Positions 9,754-17,574 of a DNA stretch of 64,000 bases are shown here, in pieces. The stretch spans positions 191,130 to 255,129 of the forward strand of contig JAJDDF010000011.1 of NCBI GenBank assembly GCA_029260455.1, in the 5' to 3' direction. Source of the DNA: Phycisphaerales bacterium (lineage in GTDB: Bacteria; Planctomycetota; Phycisphaerae; Phycisphaerales; UBA1924). The notes beneath the pieces were generated by a model, which was not told the DNA's origin, ran no database searches, and saw only the letters and a list, made by a program, of their open reading frames with translations. Numbering within the stretch: position 1 is the first letter of the stretch; every line of letters begins with the position of its first letter. Position numbers and translations under genes: made by a program.

Positions 9754-9870
9754 GGTGTTTGGTTGGTTGCAATCGTTCGCCTCCGGGAGTGCCCGGTGAA
9801 GTTGTCCATGAGTGATATACGCTGCGGAGAAGGTCGTGTGTTGTCCTGAACCAGATCACAGCGCATTTCA

Positions 9871-9884
9871 TTCGATATATCGAA
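9871..9884. repeat. Perfect 14-bp palindrome at the left end of element A
   Basis: TTCGATATATCGAA is identical to its reverse complement. It lies in non-coding DNA 10 bases beyond the stop of the first element A gene (zinc-ribbon gene, 9894). It could be an operator or part of a recombinase attachment site; no second copy was found at the other end of the element. Confidence 0.35.
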
Positions 9885-9893
9885 CGAAGTACC

Positions 9894-10079
9894 TCACCCA
9901 CCTGTTTCGCGGGTCGTGATGCGCTTGCCGCAGTTTCTGCATTCGCGCCGCCTCATCAATGCGCCAGGCAAACGCTTGAGATAGATCACGCGAAACTGCC
10001 TGCACCCACAGGCCCGGCACACCAATCCGGTCGCTTCAGGATCGCGTGCTGTGCCGGGTTGCTTGATGGGGCGCATCAT
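9894..10079 (-). CDS. Small zinc-ribbon protein (NrdR-like ribbon), coupled to terminase
   Basis: It encodes 61 aa. The core CRACGCRQFRVI...RRRECRNCGKRITTRE has two CxxC pairs with the RRREC..CGKRITTRE spacing of the N-terminal zinc ribbon of NrdR, but there is no ATP-cone domain, so it is not NrdR itself. A longer frame would start upstream inside the terminase, but the ATG at 10079 overlaps the terminase stop as ATGA and is preferred. A DNA-binding role, perhaps as a late transcription activator like the short phage Ogr/Delta proteins, is inference from size and position. It is the last gene of the long minus-strand unit of element A. Confidence 0.65.
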   Translation of the reverse strand: MMRPIKQPGTARDPEATGLVCRACGCRQFRVIYLKRLPGALMRRRECRNCGKRITTRETGG

Positions 10080-12358
10080 CGCTTGGCCCTCTGCATGTCC
10101 GACAACTTGATCCGCCTCCGTGCAGTTGGCTTCACATCTGTTCCAAACAGCACCGCCCCCTGCATCGATCCAGCGATCGCGCAGCCGACCAGACAGTCCA
10201 GCCAGTGGTTGTCGATGGCGCTTGCGCGCAGTTTCCATTCATCAACAGTTCGCCCGCGACCCTCCGTGCGCACCCGATGCTCGGCGGTCAGGTGTTCCGC
10301 GAGCAATCTGTGCCGCTCGGGCTGTGCGCCAAAGAGTGACAACGAGCCCGGATCACCCATCGGTGTCGCCAGCCTTGCCTGCACAAAGCTCTTCCAGTAG
10401 TTCGTATCAAAGAGCGCGTGCCGCACCGCGCGTTTTCCCGCATTGGTCGGAATGCGCCAATTGAGTCCGATGCGGTCGCCGCGCTTGCGCTTGTACTCAC
10501 TGAAGGGGATGCTGGAAGCACCGACATACCGCCCGTGACTCGGCAGGAGGGTGCCTGCGTACTTCGACTGGCGGCAGAACTCATACACCACATCCGTCGT
10601 GTGTCCCCAGTTCGCATCAATCAGACAGCGGTCGATCCTTGCTGTTCCGCCCCCATCGCGGGTCCATTCGCGCCCGAGTGTCCGCTCGCACAGGCGTTCG
10701 AGCCCTGCATAGATCGCGCCCTCGAGTCCAGCGTGCGGGGCTGCCAATTGCAATGTGCGCTTGACATCGCGGAGGGTGTAATACGGCATCTTCTGATCAG
10801 GCTCAGCGCCATAGTCGATGACCGAGCCGGTGAAATCCTCATCCCAGGCGACGATGAGCCAGAAGAGGCACTTGCCCTGCACATCGATGAACATCGTCAG
10901 CGCTGTAGCGCTTGCGGGCACGAGCGACTTCGCATGGTTGTTGATCTTGGCGCAGATCGCATCGGCATCGAGCAATTCATCATCGATGCCCGTGTCCTCG
11001 GGCAAGGGCTCATTCTGGTACTCGGCGAAGAACGCCGCTTCATTCTGAAACTTCAAATTCATCGCGTGCTGGAGCGCACTCAGTTCATCGTGATTGAATC
11101 GCGAGGCCCAGGCGACGATCGCCCCCGCATCCATCTCCGCGCGGTGCTCGCGGTAGAAGGCGGTCGCGTCGGCAAGGCCTCGCTCGGCCCGCAAGCCCTC
11201 GGCCCGGAGCTGCGCGTAGCGCGACCAGAGGGCATCATTGGTCGGGAACTCGTACACCATTCTCGTCCGCTCACCCTGCCAGGCGGGGTGCTTCTCGCGG
11301 TCAAGCAATCGGTCAGCCAGGTCATCGGGACGCACCACAGTCACGGTCATCAAGCCCGCGATCTTGCTGCCCGGCCCGGCGAGCCCCAGGATCGCGCCGG
11401 CGAGGATGCGCTCACGATTGGCGCACTGCGAAGGCGAACGCGCTGACTCATCCGTCTGCGGGTCATCGATGAGGACCAATGATGGGCGCACGGACGAACC
11501 ATCCGGACGCTTGTGCTTCATGCCGCGAATGCGCCCGGTGATGCCCGCCACACGGATAACTGAGCCAGAAGCAGCGCTGCCCTCGACACTTGGCAGCACA
11601 ATCTCGCGCGCTGTCCAGCCAATGTGGGTCTGTTTCCCGAGATGCAATTGCCCAGCAGCGCGCTGGTGGATGCCCTCGAGCGCCCGGATCGGCGCGCACA
11701 CCTCCGGGAAATCGCCCAGCAGTTCATCGCTGTTTTCAAGTTCCGCTTTGATCGCATCGAGCATCTGCTCCGCATGCGCTTCATCAGCGCCAACAAGCGT
11801 CACGAACTCGCGATGGCCATAGACAAGCGCCCAGAGACAGGCCGTCTCGCAGAGTGAGGTCTTGCCCGAGCCGCGCGGCATCGCCATCGCAAAAAGCCCG
11901 CCCTCGAGCACAGCGCGCTCAATCTTGGCGATGACCTTCAGGTGATCCTCCGACCAGTCCATGTGGAAGGTCAATGGGAAGTAGCGCTCGCAGAAGGCGC
12001 GGAAGTCATGCGCGCACGCCGTGCGGCGCTCTCGATTGATGACCTCGGGCAATTCGCCAATGTCGCGGCCCGAGAGAGAAAGCGTCCTTGCTTCGCGGGC
12101 CTTGCGATCGCGGTACGCCTCGTAGGACCCCTCGGGTTGGTTCGCAGCTTGTTCGATCTCCTCGTGGCGCGTCACCGCAAGCCATGCGGTGTAGCGGAAG
12201 AGATCAACCTTGTTTGCATCACCCTCGGCGGCAACGCGAAACCCCGCCCGCGTGCGATGGCGGTAGAGCTGGCGCTCACTGATCACCTCGCCCAGCGGCG
12301 TGGAGTTCAACAGGCGGCAGAGTTCGCCGGGTCGCAGTTGGCGCGGGTCAATCGCCAC
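10076..12358 (-). CDS. Phage terminase large subunit (packaging ATPase-nuclease)
   Basis: The GTG at 12358 has GGAGG six bases upstream and gives 760 aa. The ATPase half has Walker A in AMPRGSGKTSL near residue 165, a LVGADEAHAEQ segment, and Walker B-like SLVLIDDPQTDE near 285. The C-terminal half has ALTMFIDVQGKCLFW and RCLIDANWGHTTD, acidic-rich strands expected of an RNase H-like nuclease, placed as in GpA-type terminases. Terminases cut and pump phage DNA into proheads. The first ~85 residues are an extra DNA-binding-like segment ending VDLFRYTAWLA, resembling the small protein encoded just upstream. No portal or capsid gene is nearby, which is unusual for a complete prophage. Confidence 0.85.
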   Translation of the reverse strand: MAIDPRQLRPGELCRLLNSTPLGEVISERQLYRHRTRAGFRVAAEGDANKVDLFRYTAWLAVTRHEEIEQAANQPEGSYEAYRDRKAREARTLSLSGRDIGELPEVINRERRTACAHDFRAFCERYFPLTFHMDWSEDHLKVIAKIERAVLEGGLFAMAMPRGSGKTSLCETACLWALVYGHREFVTLVGADEAHAEQMLDAIKAELENSDELLGDFPEVCAPIRALEGIHQRAAGQLHLGKQTHIGWTAREIVLPSVEGSAASGSVIRVAGITGRIRGMKHKRPDGSSVRPSLVLIDDPQTDESARSPSQCANRERILAGAILGLAGPGSKIAGLMTVTVVRPDDLADRLLDREKHPAWQGERTRMVYEFPTNDALWSRYAQLRAEGLRAERGLADATAFYREHRAEMDAGAIVAWASRFNHDELSALQHAMNLKFQNEAAFFAEYQNEPLPEDTGIDDELLDADAICAKINNHAKSLVPASATALTMFIDVQGKCLFWLIVAWDEDFTGSVIDYGAEPDQKMPYYTLRDVKRTLQLAAPHAGLEGAIYAGLERLCERTLGREWTRDGGGTARIDRCLIDANWGHTTDVVYEFCRQSKYAGTLLPSHGRYVGASSIPFSEYKRKRGDRIGLNWRIPTNAGKRAVRHALFDTNYWKSFVQARLATPMGDPGSLSLFGAQPERHRLLAEHLTAEHRVRTEGRGRTVDEWKLRASAIDNHWLDCLVGCAIAGSMQGAVLFGTDVKPTARRRIKLSDMQRAKR

Positions 12359-12584
12359 GCGTGCCTCCGCCCCCGCTGCCGCTGCCCATCTCACGCACCA
12401 GCCAGGCGGCGTAGTGCACGAGGTTGAGTGAGCCGTCGGCGTTCGTCGGCGCGCCGGCGTCTATGTCGGCGCGCAGCATGTCCTCGGTGATGGCCTGGCC
12501 GCCGATCCGCGTCAGCACCCGCGCAGCATCGGCAATGGCTAGCGCCCCCGGATTCAGCGCTGCATTTGGCGCGTGTTCGGCCAT
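12348..12584 (-). CDS. Small protein upstream of the terminase
   Basis: It encodes 78 aa and overlaps the terminase start by 11 bases, so the two are translationally coupled. It has a helical ALAIADAARVLTRIGGQAITEDMLRADIDAG core followed by LNLVHYAAWLVREM. This last part parallels the N-terminal segment of the terminase (VISERQLYRHRTRAGF ... VDLFRYTAWLA), so both may carry the same small DNA-binding fold. A terminase small-subunit-like role is plausible from position, but the sequence does not match a family I recognise. A GSGSGGGG tail ends the protein. Confidence 0.55.
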   Translation of the reverse strand: MAEHAPNAALNPGALAIADAARVLTRIGGQAITEDMLRADIDAGAPTNADGSLNLVHYAAWLVREMGSGSGGGGTRGD

Positions 12585-12608
12585 TCACGCCGTCCTTGGC
12601 ATGAAGTT

Positions 12609-12708
12609 GCCCACTGTGTGCCCACTTTGTCGGGATTGTGCGGATTCGCCTTGATGTCTTGGCCAGCTCTTGCCCTTGTGTGTCCAGCGCCGCGGAACAC
12701 GCCGCGGC
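12609..12708. promoter_or_regulatory. Divergent intergenic region with direct and inverted repeats
   Basis: This 150-base region separates the minus-strand terminase operon (start 12584) from three small plus-strand genes (start 12735). It holds two copies of GCCCACT (12609-12615 and 12620-12626, 11 bases apart, one helical turn) and an inverted repeat GCCGCGG-6-CCGCGGC at 12689-12708. Such symmetric sites fit binding of a regulator between divergent promoters; no clear -10/-35 pair was seen. Confidence 0.35.
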
Positions 12709-12734
12709 ATAGGCCACCAGAAGGAGACCCCGCC

Positions 12735-12986
12735 ATGCGCAAACGCACGACCACCACCGCCGCCGAGACCTACGCCGCGCGGCGCAACGACATCGCCCGC
12801 CTGCTCGACGTGCTCCAGATGGAGCTCGACCGGCACGCGCAAGAAGCCAAGGCTGACCCGAAGAACTGGGGCCGCACGGGCGACCTCGACTTGGTCCGCA
12901 GCAACCTCATCGACACCGTCGCCTTCATCAGCGGCGCGAAGATGGAGCGCGAGGACGTCGAGCGCTTCCTCGCCGAGGCCGAGTGA
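12735..12986 (+). CDS. Small hypothetical protein of element A
   Basis: The ATG at 12735 is preceded by AAGGAG at eight bases; an in-frame opening from 12573 was rejected because it lacks a ribosome site. The 83-aa product is acidic and helical (ARLLDVLQMELDRHAQEAK, then DLVRSNLIDTVAFISG and a REDVERFLAEAE end). It is the first of three short plus-strand genes that run against the rest of the element. No family is recognised. The good ribosome site and codon bias similar to the neighbours support that it is real. Confidence 0.65.
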   Translation: MRKRTTTTAAETYAARRNDIARLLDVLQMELDRHAQEAKADPKNWGRTGDLDLVRSNLIDTVAFISGAKMEREDVERFLAEAE

Positions 12987-13016
12987 GCCCGCGCCCGAAC
13001 CCAAGGAGCACGACCC

Positions 13017-13250
13017 ATGCAGAACGACACACCCATCCCCGCCGAGCTGCTCGCCATTGCCGAGCGCCTCGGCTTCCCGACGCTCGAGACCCGCAACAGC
13101 GACTCGGTCGACTTCCATGAGGTCGCGGTGTGGATGGTCCGCGACGCGCTCACGCACGCCTACGAGGCGGGCCGGCGCGCGGCACCGCCGCCGACACGAG
13201 TGACATGCCCGGCCTGTCGCCGGGACATCGAGATTCGACCCTTGACCTGA
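13017..13250 (+). CDS. Small hypothetical protein with C-terminal CxxC
   Basis: It encodes 77 aa, with AAGGAG nine bases before the ATG. The N-terminal part is helical (ELLAIAERLGFPTLE...VDFHEVAVWMVRDALTHAYEAG) and the end has VTCPACRRDIEI, one CxxC knuckle that is half of a zinc site, so it may dimerise or bind metal with another chain. It lies 30 bases after the preceding small gene. Phage and ICE replication regions often have such short proteins, but no function can be assigned. Confidence 0.65.
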   Translation: MQNDTPIPAELLAIAERLGFPTLETRNSDSVDFHEVAVWMVRDALTHAYEAGRRAAPPPTRVTCPACRRDIEIRPLT

Positions 13251-13271
13251 AGCCCGCTCGTTGCGGGCTTC
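13249..13271 (+). terminator. GC-rich hairpin between small plus-strand genes
   Basis: GAAGCCCGC and GCGGGCTTC (13249-13257 / 13263-13271) form a perfect 9-bp stem with a TCGTT loop overlapping the stop codon, followed by GCTGTTTCC. It may terminate or attenuate transcription before the HARE-HTH gene. Confidence 0.5.
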
Positions 13272-13301
13272 GCTGTTTCCTAGACACGAAGGAGATTTGA
13301 C

Positions 13302-13685
13302 ATGACGAAGAAGACCACGCGAAAGACAACGACGAAGAAGGCCGCGCCGAGGAAGGCACCGCGCAAGAGCACCGCACGTGCCAAGGGCGGCGCAAAGCCC
13401 AAACATGCTGCATCGTCCCCCGCGAAGAAGATCGCGCAGACGAAGGCCAAGACGCCCAAGCGCGTCAGCCTGCTCGACGCCGCGGCCACCGTGCTCCAGA
13501 GCGCGAAGCAACCCATGATCGCGAAGGCGATCGTCGACGCGGTCGTCGAACGCGGCCTCTGGAAGCCAGGCGCGGGCAAGACGCCCCACGCCACGCTCTA
13601 CGCCGCGATGACGCGTGAGATCGCCGCCAAGGGCAAGGATGCGCGCTTCCGCAAGGTCGACCGCGGGCAGTTCGCGGCCGCGTGA
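13302..13685 (+). CDS. HARE-HTH domain protein with histone H1-like basic tail
   Basis: The ATG at 13302 follows GAAGGAG. The first ~60 residues are lysine-, alanine- and proline-rich ([21 protein letters not shown]), like the tails of bacterial histone H1 homologues. Residues ~62-127 match the HARE-HTH (HB1/ASXL) winged-helix fold: [49 protein letters not shown] and a final [18 protein letters not shown] domains occur with restriction-modification enzymes and RNA polymerase delta subunits and are thought to sense DNA modification or bind DNA. Here it faces the ParB-methyltransferase gene, whose 3' end is only 8 bases away. Chromatin-like packaging of element DNA is inference. Confidence 0.82.
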   Translation: MTKKTTRKTTTKKAAPRKAPRKSTARAKGGAKPKHAASSPAKKIAQTKAKTPKRVSLLDAAATVLQSAKQPMIAKAIVDAVVERGLWKPGAGKTPHATLYAAMTREIAAKGKDARFRKVDRGQFAAA

Positions 13686-13693
13686 CGCGGGCA

Positions 13694-15073
13694 TCACGCC
13701 GCCTCCCCTTCACCCGCGCCAACCGCCGCGGGTGTTTCTTCGGCGTGAGCGTTCAGGCTGATGCGCTCCGCCTTCTTCCCGGTGAACGCTTCCCACCGCT
13801 GCACGATCACATCGCAGTACGCCGGGTCGATCTCCATCAGAAACGCACGCCGCCCGGTCTGCTCGGCCGCGATCAGCGTTGAGCCCGAGCCGCCAAAGAG
13901 GTCGAGAATGTGCTCCCCCGGGCGCGATGAGTACTGCATGGCGCGCACGGCCAGCTCGACCGGCTTCTCGGTCAGATGCACCATCGACTGCGGATTGACC
14001 TTCTTGATCGCCCACACATCGGGCACGTTGTTGGGCCCGAGGAAGACGTGCGCAGCGCCTTCCTTCCACCCGTAGAAGCACCACTCATGGTCGCCCATGA
14101 AGTCTTTGCGGCCCAGGACCGGGTGCAATTTGTGCCAGATGATGCTCTGCGAGAAATACAGGCCGCACGTCTTGAATACGGGCGGGTAGTTTGCGATGTT
14201 GGCGTAGCCGCCCCAGATGTAGAAGCCGCGACCCGGCTCGAGGACGCGCGCCATGTTGCCGAACCATGCCAGCAGCATGCGCTCGAAGTCCTCATCACTC
14301 ATGAAGTCATTGTCGAGCGGGCGGTCCTTGGCGCGCATGCGCGTGGTTGTCGCTTTGGCCTTCTCTGGGTGGCGTGCGAGGTCGAAGCCCTGGTGGTGCA
14401 TCTTCTCGCGCCGCTCTTTCGAGAGCGGCTGGTAGTACGAGCTGACACCCGCCGCGATGGCGTTGTTGGACCGCGGCTCGACCTTGACGTTGTAGGGCGG
14501 GTCGGTGTTGACCAGATGGATCGGCGCGCCGTCGAGCAGGCGATCAAGATCGTCGGGCTTCGATGAGTCGCCGCACAGCAATCGGTGCTCACCGAGCTTG
14601 ATCAGGTCGCCGGGCTTGGTCACCGGGTCATCGGGTGGCTCGGGCACGGCATCGGGATCGGTCAGCCCGTCTGCGACATCGCCGCCCAGCATCTTGGCCA
14701 GTTCATCCTCGTCGAAGCCGAGCAGCGACCAGTCAATCCCCGCGTCCCGGAGGTCGGCCAGTTCGAGTGGCAGCAATTCCATGTCCCACGACGCCAGCTC
14801 GTTGGTCTTGTTGTCCGCGATGCGATACGCCCGGATCTGCTCGGGCGTGAGGTCCGTGGCCACATGCACCGGGACCGTGTCGAGGCCGAGTTGCTGGGCT
14901 GCTTTGAAGCGCGTGTGGCCGCAGACGATCACGCCGTCTTCGTCGACCACGATGGGCTGGCGGAAGCCGAAGCGCTCGATGCTCTCTGCAACGGCTGCAA
15001 CCGCTGCATCGTTGATGCGTGGATTCTTCTCGTATGGGGTGATGGCGCTCAACGCGCGCAGTTCAATCTTCAT
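13694..15073 (-). CDS. ParB-like nuclease domain fused to DNA methyltransferase
   Basis: The ATG at 15073 has GGAGG seven bases upstream. Residues 1-~110 are ParB/Srx-like (IVVDEDGVIVCGHTRFKAAQQLG, YRIADNKTNELASWD). From ~155 a DNA adenine/cytosine-N4 methyltransferase begins: LLCGDS, the catalytic DPPY in NTDPPYNV, a TEKPVELAVRAM segment, and the AdoMet motif DLFGGSGST near residue 405 followed by EIDPAYCDV. The order DPPY before FxGxG places it in the beta class. Such fusions are common phage genes and may protect element DNA from host restriction or regulate transcription. It is separated from the primase operon by 419 bases. Confidence 0.92.
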   Translation of the reverse strand: MKIELRALSAITPYEKNPRINDAAVAAVAESIERFGFRQPIVVDEDGVIVCGHTRFKAAQQLGLDTVPVHVATDLTPEQIRAYRIADNKTNELASWDMELLPLELADLRDAGIDWSLLGFDEDELAKMLGGDVADGLTDPDAVPEPPDDPVTKPGDLIKLGEHRLLCGDSSKPDDLDRLLDGAPIHLVNTDPPYNVKVEPRSNNAIAAGVSSYYQPLSKERREKMHHQGFDLARHPEKAKATTTRMRAKDRPLDNDFMSDEDFERMLLAWFGNMARVLEPGRGFYIWGGYANIANYPPVFKTCGLYFSQSIIWHKLHPVLGRKDFMGDHEWCFYGWKEGAAHVFLGPNNVPDVWAIKKVNPQSMVHLTEKPVELAVRAMQYSSRPGEHILDLFGGSGSTLIAAEQTGRRAFLMEIDPAYCDVIVQRWEAFTGKKAERISLNAHAEETPAAVGAGEGEAA

Positions 15074-15492
15074 CGGTCATCCTCCGTGAGGGTGGGGTTG
15101 GGATCGGGGCGGGCAAACGTGACGGGCGAGGTTGGCCCGTGTGGCGACCGGCGCGGGACTTTGGCCCCGTGGTCCGCCAGGTGCGCCCGGGCGCGCCGTG
15201 GGCCAACGAGGGCGTCCCCGGGCGGCCTGGCGAAAAACCGGACCGGACAGCGAAGTAAGTCAGTCGAATAGCGCGGCTGTTCCCGCGTGGGTGCTGTGCC
15301 CACAGCGCCGGGAAGTACCTATTGCGCGCTGAACGATCTTGAAGGATTCGCTGCGCGAAAAGGCCGACGGGAGAGCGGGAGCGAGGGTTTTGAATAGAAA
15401 GAGAGATATCATTCAATTCTTCAAACTGTCTCCCCCTTTGCGCACTCCTTCCCTTACACGTGAAGTCCCAAGGAAAGATTGAACTATTCGGT
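15074..15492. other. Intergenic region between primase and methyltransferase genes
   Basis: No convincing gene lies in these 419 bases. The left ~300 bases are GC-rich; a 77-codon minus-strand frame (15070-15303) ends in an ATGA overlap with the methyltransferase start but looks like low-complexity R/P/A sequence. The right 100 bases are AT-richer (15385-15490), which would suit a promoter for the methyltransferase-terminase unit. Confidence 0.4.
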
Positions 15493-17574
15493 TCACGCCA
15501 GCGCATAGATCACCCGTGGCCGTGTGGCTGTCGGCTCCTTGGATTCACGTAACTGCCTTGTTTCCAGGAGGTTGTTGACGACCTCCTGGCGCTCGCGCTG
15601 GGTGAGCCACTGCGTCTTGCGGCACAGATCCGTGCGCGAGATCGTTCCATCAGCGCGGCGCACGATGCGCAGCACACGCTTCTGTCTGGCGTCGAACTGC
15701 CCCTCCGCCACCCACTCGTGGCAGACATGGAGCATGCGCCGGGTCAGGTATTCACTGAGGTCGCACGCCCACTGCGCAGCCGCCTCGTCGATGGCGAGGT
15801 GTTCGCGGTTTGCTGAGCAGGCGTACACGAGCGCCAGGCGACACGCCTTCTCTTCGGCGCGGGCCCACATCGCGCGCCCGACGTCTGTGTCGTCTGCGAG
15901 CCTTTCGTCCACGAGTTGGGCCAGCTGGTCGAATACCGCTGCGCCTTCCCGTGTGGTTGGCACGACGTGCGGCTCGGGGTGTTCGGTGCGCAGATTTCCA
16001 CCCGGCTTGAAGTCACCCCACCAGCGGGCGGCATCGAGGATCGACTCGGGCACGGCTCGCTGCGGCGAGCGCTGTCGTGGCGGGGGCTCGGGCGGTGTCT
16101 CGAAGACGAGCAGGCGCGCGACGAACCCGTCCGCGAGGCTGTCGGCGGTGAGCGACTCGAAGAAGTGCTCGGGCACCGTCGTGCCGTAGAGGCACACGCA
16201 CGGCTGATCGATGATCTTGTTGCGATTCTTGTCGGCGTAGGCCTTGCCCCGGAAGACCGTGTCGGCGCTGGAGAAGAGCTTCATCAGCACCGTGAGCACG
16301 TTGAAGAGGTGCGGCGCTTTCTTTGGATCGCCGATCGTGCGCAGGAAGCGCCCGAATTCGTCGATCTGGAAGAGGATCGCGGGCTCGGCTTCGACTGCGG
16401 TCACCAACCCGGCGTCGGAGGCCAGGTCCTCGTTGCCCTCGTGCTCCACGAGACCCGCGGTAAAGAGGATGTTCTTGTTGACCTTACGGGCGTGGTCCTT
16501 GCCGGCGCCCGAGGGCGCGACGCCCACGCAGTAGAGATTGGTTCGGTTCCCTCGCTCGTCGCGCACCTTGCGCGCCGCAAGCACGGCCTGCACACAGATC
16601 GCCGCGGCGAGCGCGAGCACGGGCTGGGGGCGCGTCGCCGTGGCGAGGTTGTGCGCCATGACATCGGCCACGAGCCCGGGCACATCGAGCAACCGCTCGG
16701 GGAAGGGGCCGGGGTCGTCGGGGCGAGTGGTGTTTGCTTCAATGTCGCGGTCCTGCGCCCAGTGGTTCTCCGCAACAGCGACAGCGACCGTGTCTGGCCC
16801 ATAGCGCGCGACGCTGCTCGCGATGCGCTCGATCTCGGCTGGTGGCAGTGGCGGCTTGCACCGGTCGTCGTTGACGCGCCCAAGCGCCGCCAGTATCTCC
16901 GCCCGGGACATCCCTACCCGGCGCATCGATCCGCCGAGGCTCGCCAGTGTGGCATTCCTCTGGCCGTCGGGGATCGGGTTCGCCTCGGCGCTCCCGGGCG
17001 CAACGTGGGCCAACGTCGCCACGCCAGTGGGCCGCGTGTCGATCTCTTCGAGCGCGGCAAGGAGCCAGGTTGGCGGTTCGGGAAGCCGGTCGGGCGAAGC
17101 GTCGAGTTCGACGCCACGGGGCCAATGATAGGGTTTACCGAGAACGGTTGACGGCGCAACGAGGATGTACCCACCGTCGGCGCGCACATCAACGCGCTCG
17201 GCAAGTTTCCCGGTGCTGTTGCGGAATGTCCTCCCCTCCGGCGCTCGGAACAAGAGGTGCCGACCGCCTCGCGGCGTCACGGAGATCGGGGCCGCGGACA
17301 GTTCGAGTTGCTGTTCGGGTTCGTCGGCCAGCCAGGGGTTGTCCGCGCCGTCGATGTCGATCACGAGCAGGCCGTCGGTGCGGATGGCGACATTCGCGCT
17401 TCGGCGCTGCGACCACCAACGCTCGATCTGCTGCGGATCGGTGGTCGCGTCGAGCAGACCATTTGGCGTCAGCGGGCGCTTGTCGCCGGGCCGACACGGA
17501 AAGACCGCGTAGCCGAGTTCGGCGTACCGGATCGCGGCGTCGAGCATGCCGTTGGCCGCCGTTGCCACCGCCAT
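15493..17574 (-). CDS. Prim-pol primase-polymerase with DUF3987 helicase-like domain
   Basis: The 693-aa protein starts with a bifunctional primase/polymerase domain: AIRYAELGYAVFPCRPGDKRP, NVAIRTDGLLVIDIDG (catalytic acidic residues) and SVTPRGGRHLLFRAPEG. A DUF3987/DnaB-like ATPase domain follows from ~300: ICVQAVLAARKVRDERGNRTNLYCVGVAPSGAGKDHA (P-loop variant), AILFQIDEFGRFL, and a long C-terminal helical domain. The C-terminus has a winged-helix-like segment (GTISRTDLCRKTQWLTQRERQEVVNNLLE). It would prime and help unwind element DNA. The start codon shares a base with the stop of the helicase gene upstream (TGATG). Confidence 0.88.
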   Translation of the reverse strand: MAVATAANGMLDAAIRYAELGYAVFPCRPGDKRPLTPNGLLDATTDPQQIERWWSQRRSANVAIRTDGLLVIDIDGADNPWLADEPEQQLELSAAPISVTPRGGRHLLFRAPEGRTFRNSTGKLAERVDVRADGGYILVAPSTVLGKPYHWPRGVELDASPDRLPEPPTWLLAALEEIDTRPTGVATLAHVAPGSAEANPIPDGQRNATLASLGGSMRRVGMSRAEILAALGRVNDDRCKPPLPPAEIERIASSVARYGPDTVAVAVAENHWAQDRDIEANTTRPDDPGPFPERLLDVPGLVADVMAHNLATATRPQPVLALAAAICVQAVLAARKVRDERGNRTNLYCVGVAPSGAGKDHARKVNKNILFTAGLVEHEGNEDLASDAGLVTAVEAEPAILFQIDEFGRFLRTIGDPKKAPHLFNVLTVLMKLFSSADTVFRGKAYADKNRNKIIDQPCVCLYGTTVPEHFFESLTADSLADGFVARLLVFETPPEPPPRQRSPQRAVPESILDAARWWGDFKPGGNLRTEHPEPHVVPTTREGAAVFDQLAQLVDERLADDTDVGRAMWARAEEKACRLALVYACSANREHLAIDEAAAQWACDLSEYLTRRMLHVCHEWVAEGQFDARQKRVLRIVRRADGTISRTDLCRKTQWLTQRERQEVVNNLLETRQLRESKEPTATRPRVIYALA

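Noticed and set aside
12585-13697. Long minus-strand frame (370 codons) opposite the three small plus-strand genes
   Set aside because: The plus strand has three good ribosome sites and a recognised HARE-HTH domain; the minus frame is low-complexity R/A/L sequence with no motif, a shadow in GC-rich DNA.
15070-15303. 77-codon minus-strand frame ending in ATGA with the methyltransferase start
   Set aside because: The overlap is tempting, but the product is R/P/A-rich with no family pattern and no good ribosome site, so it is only mentioned in the gap entry.
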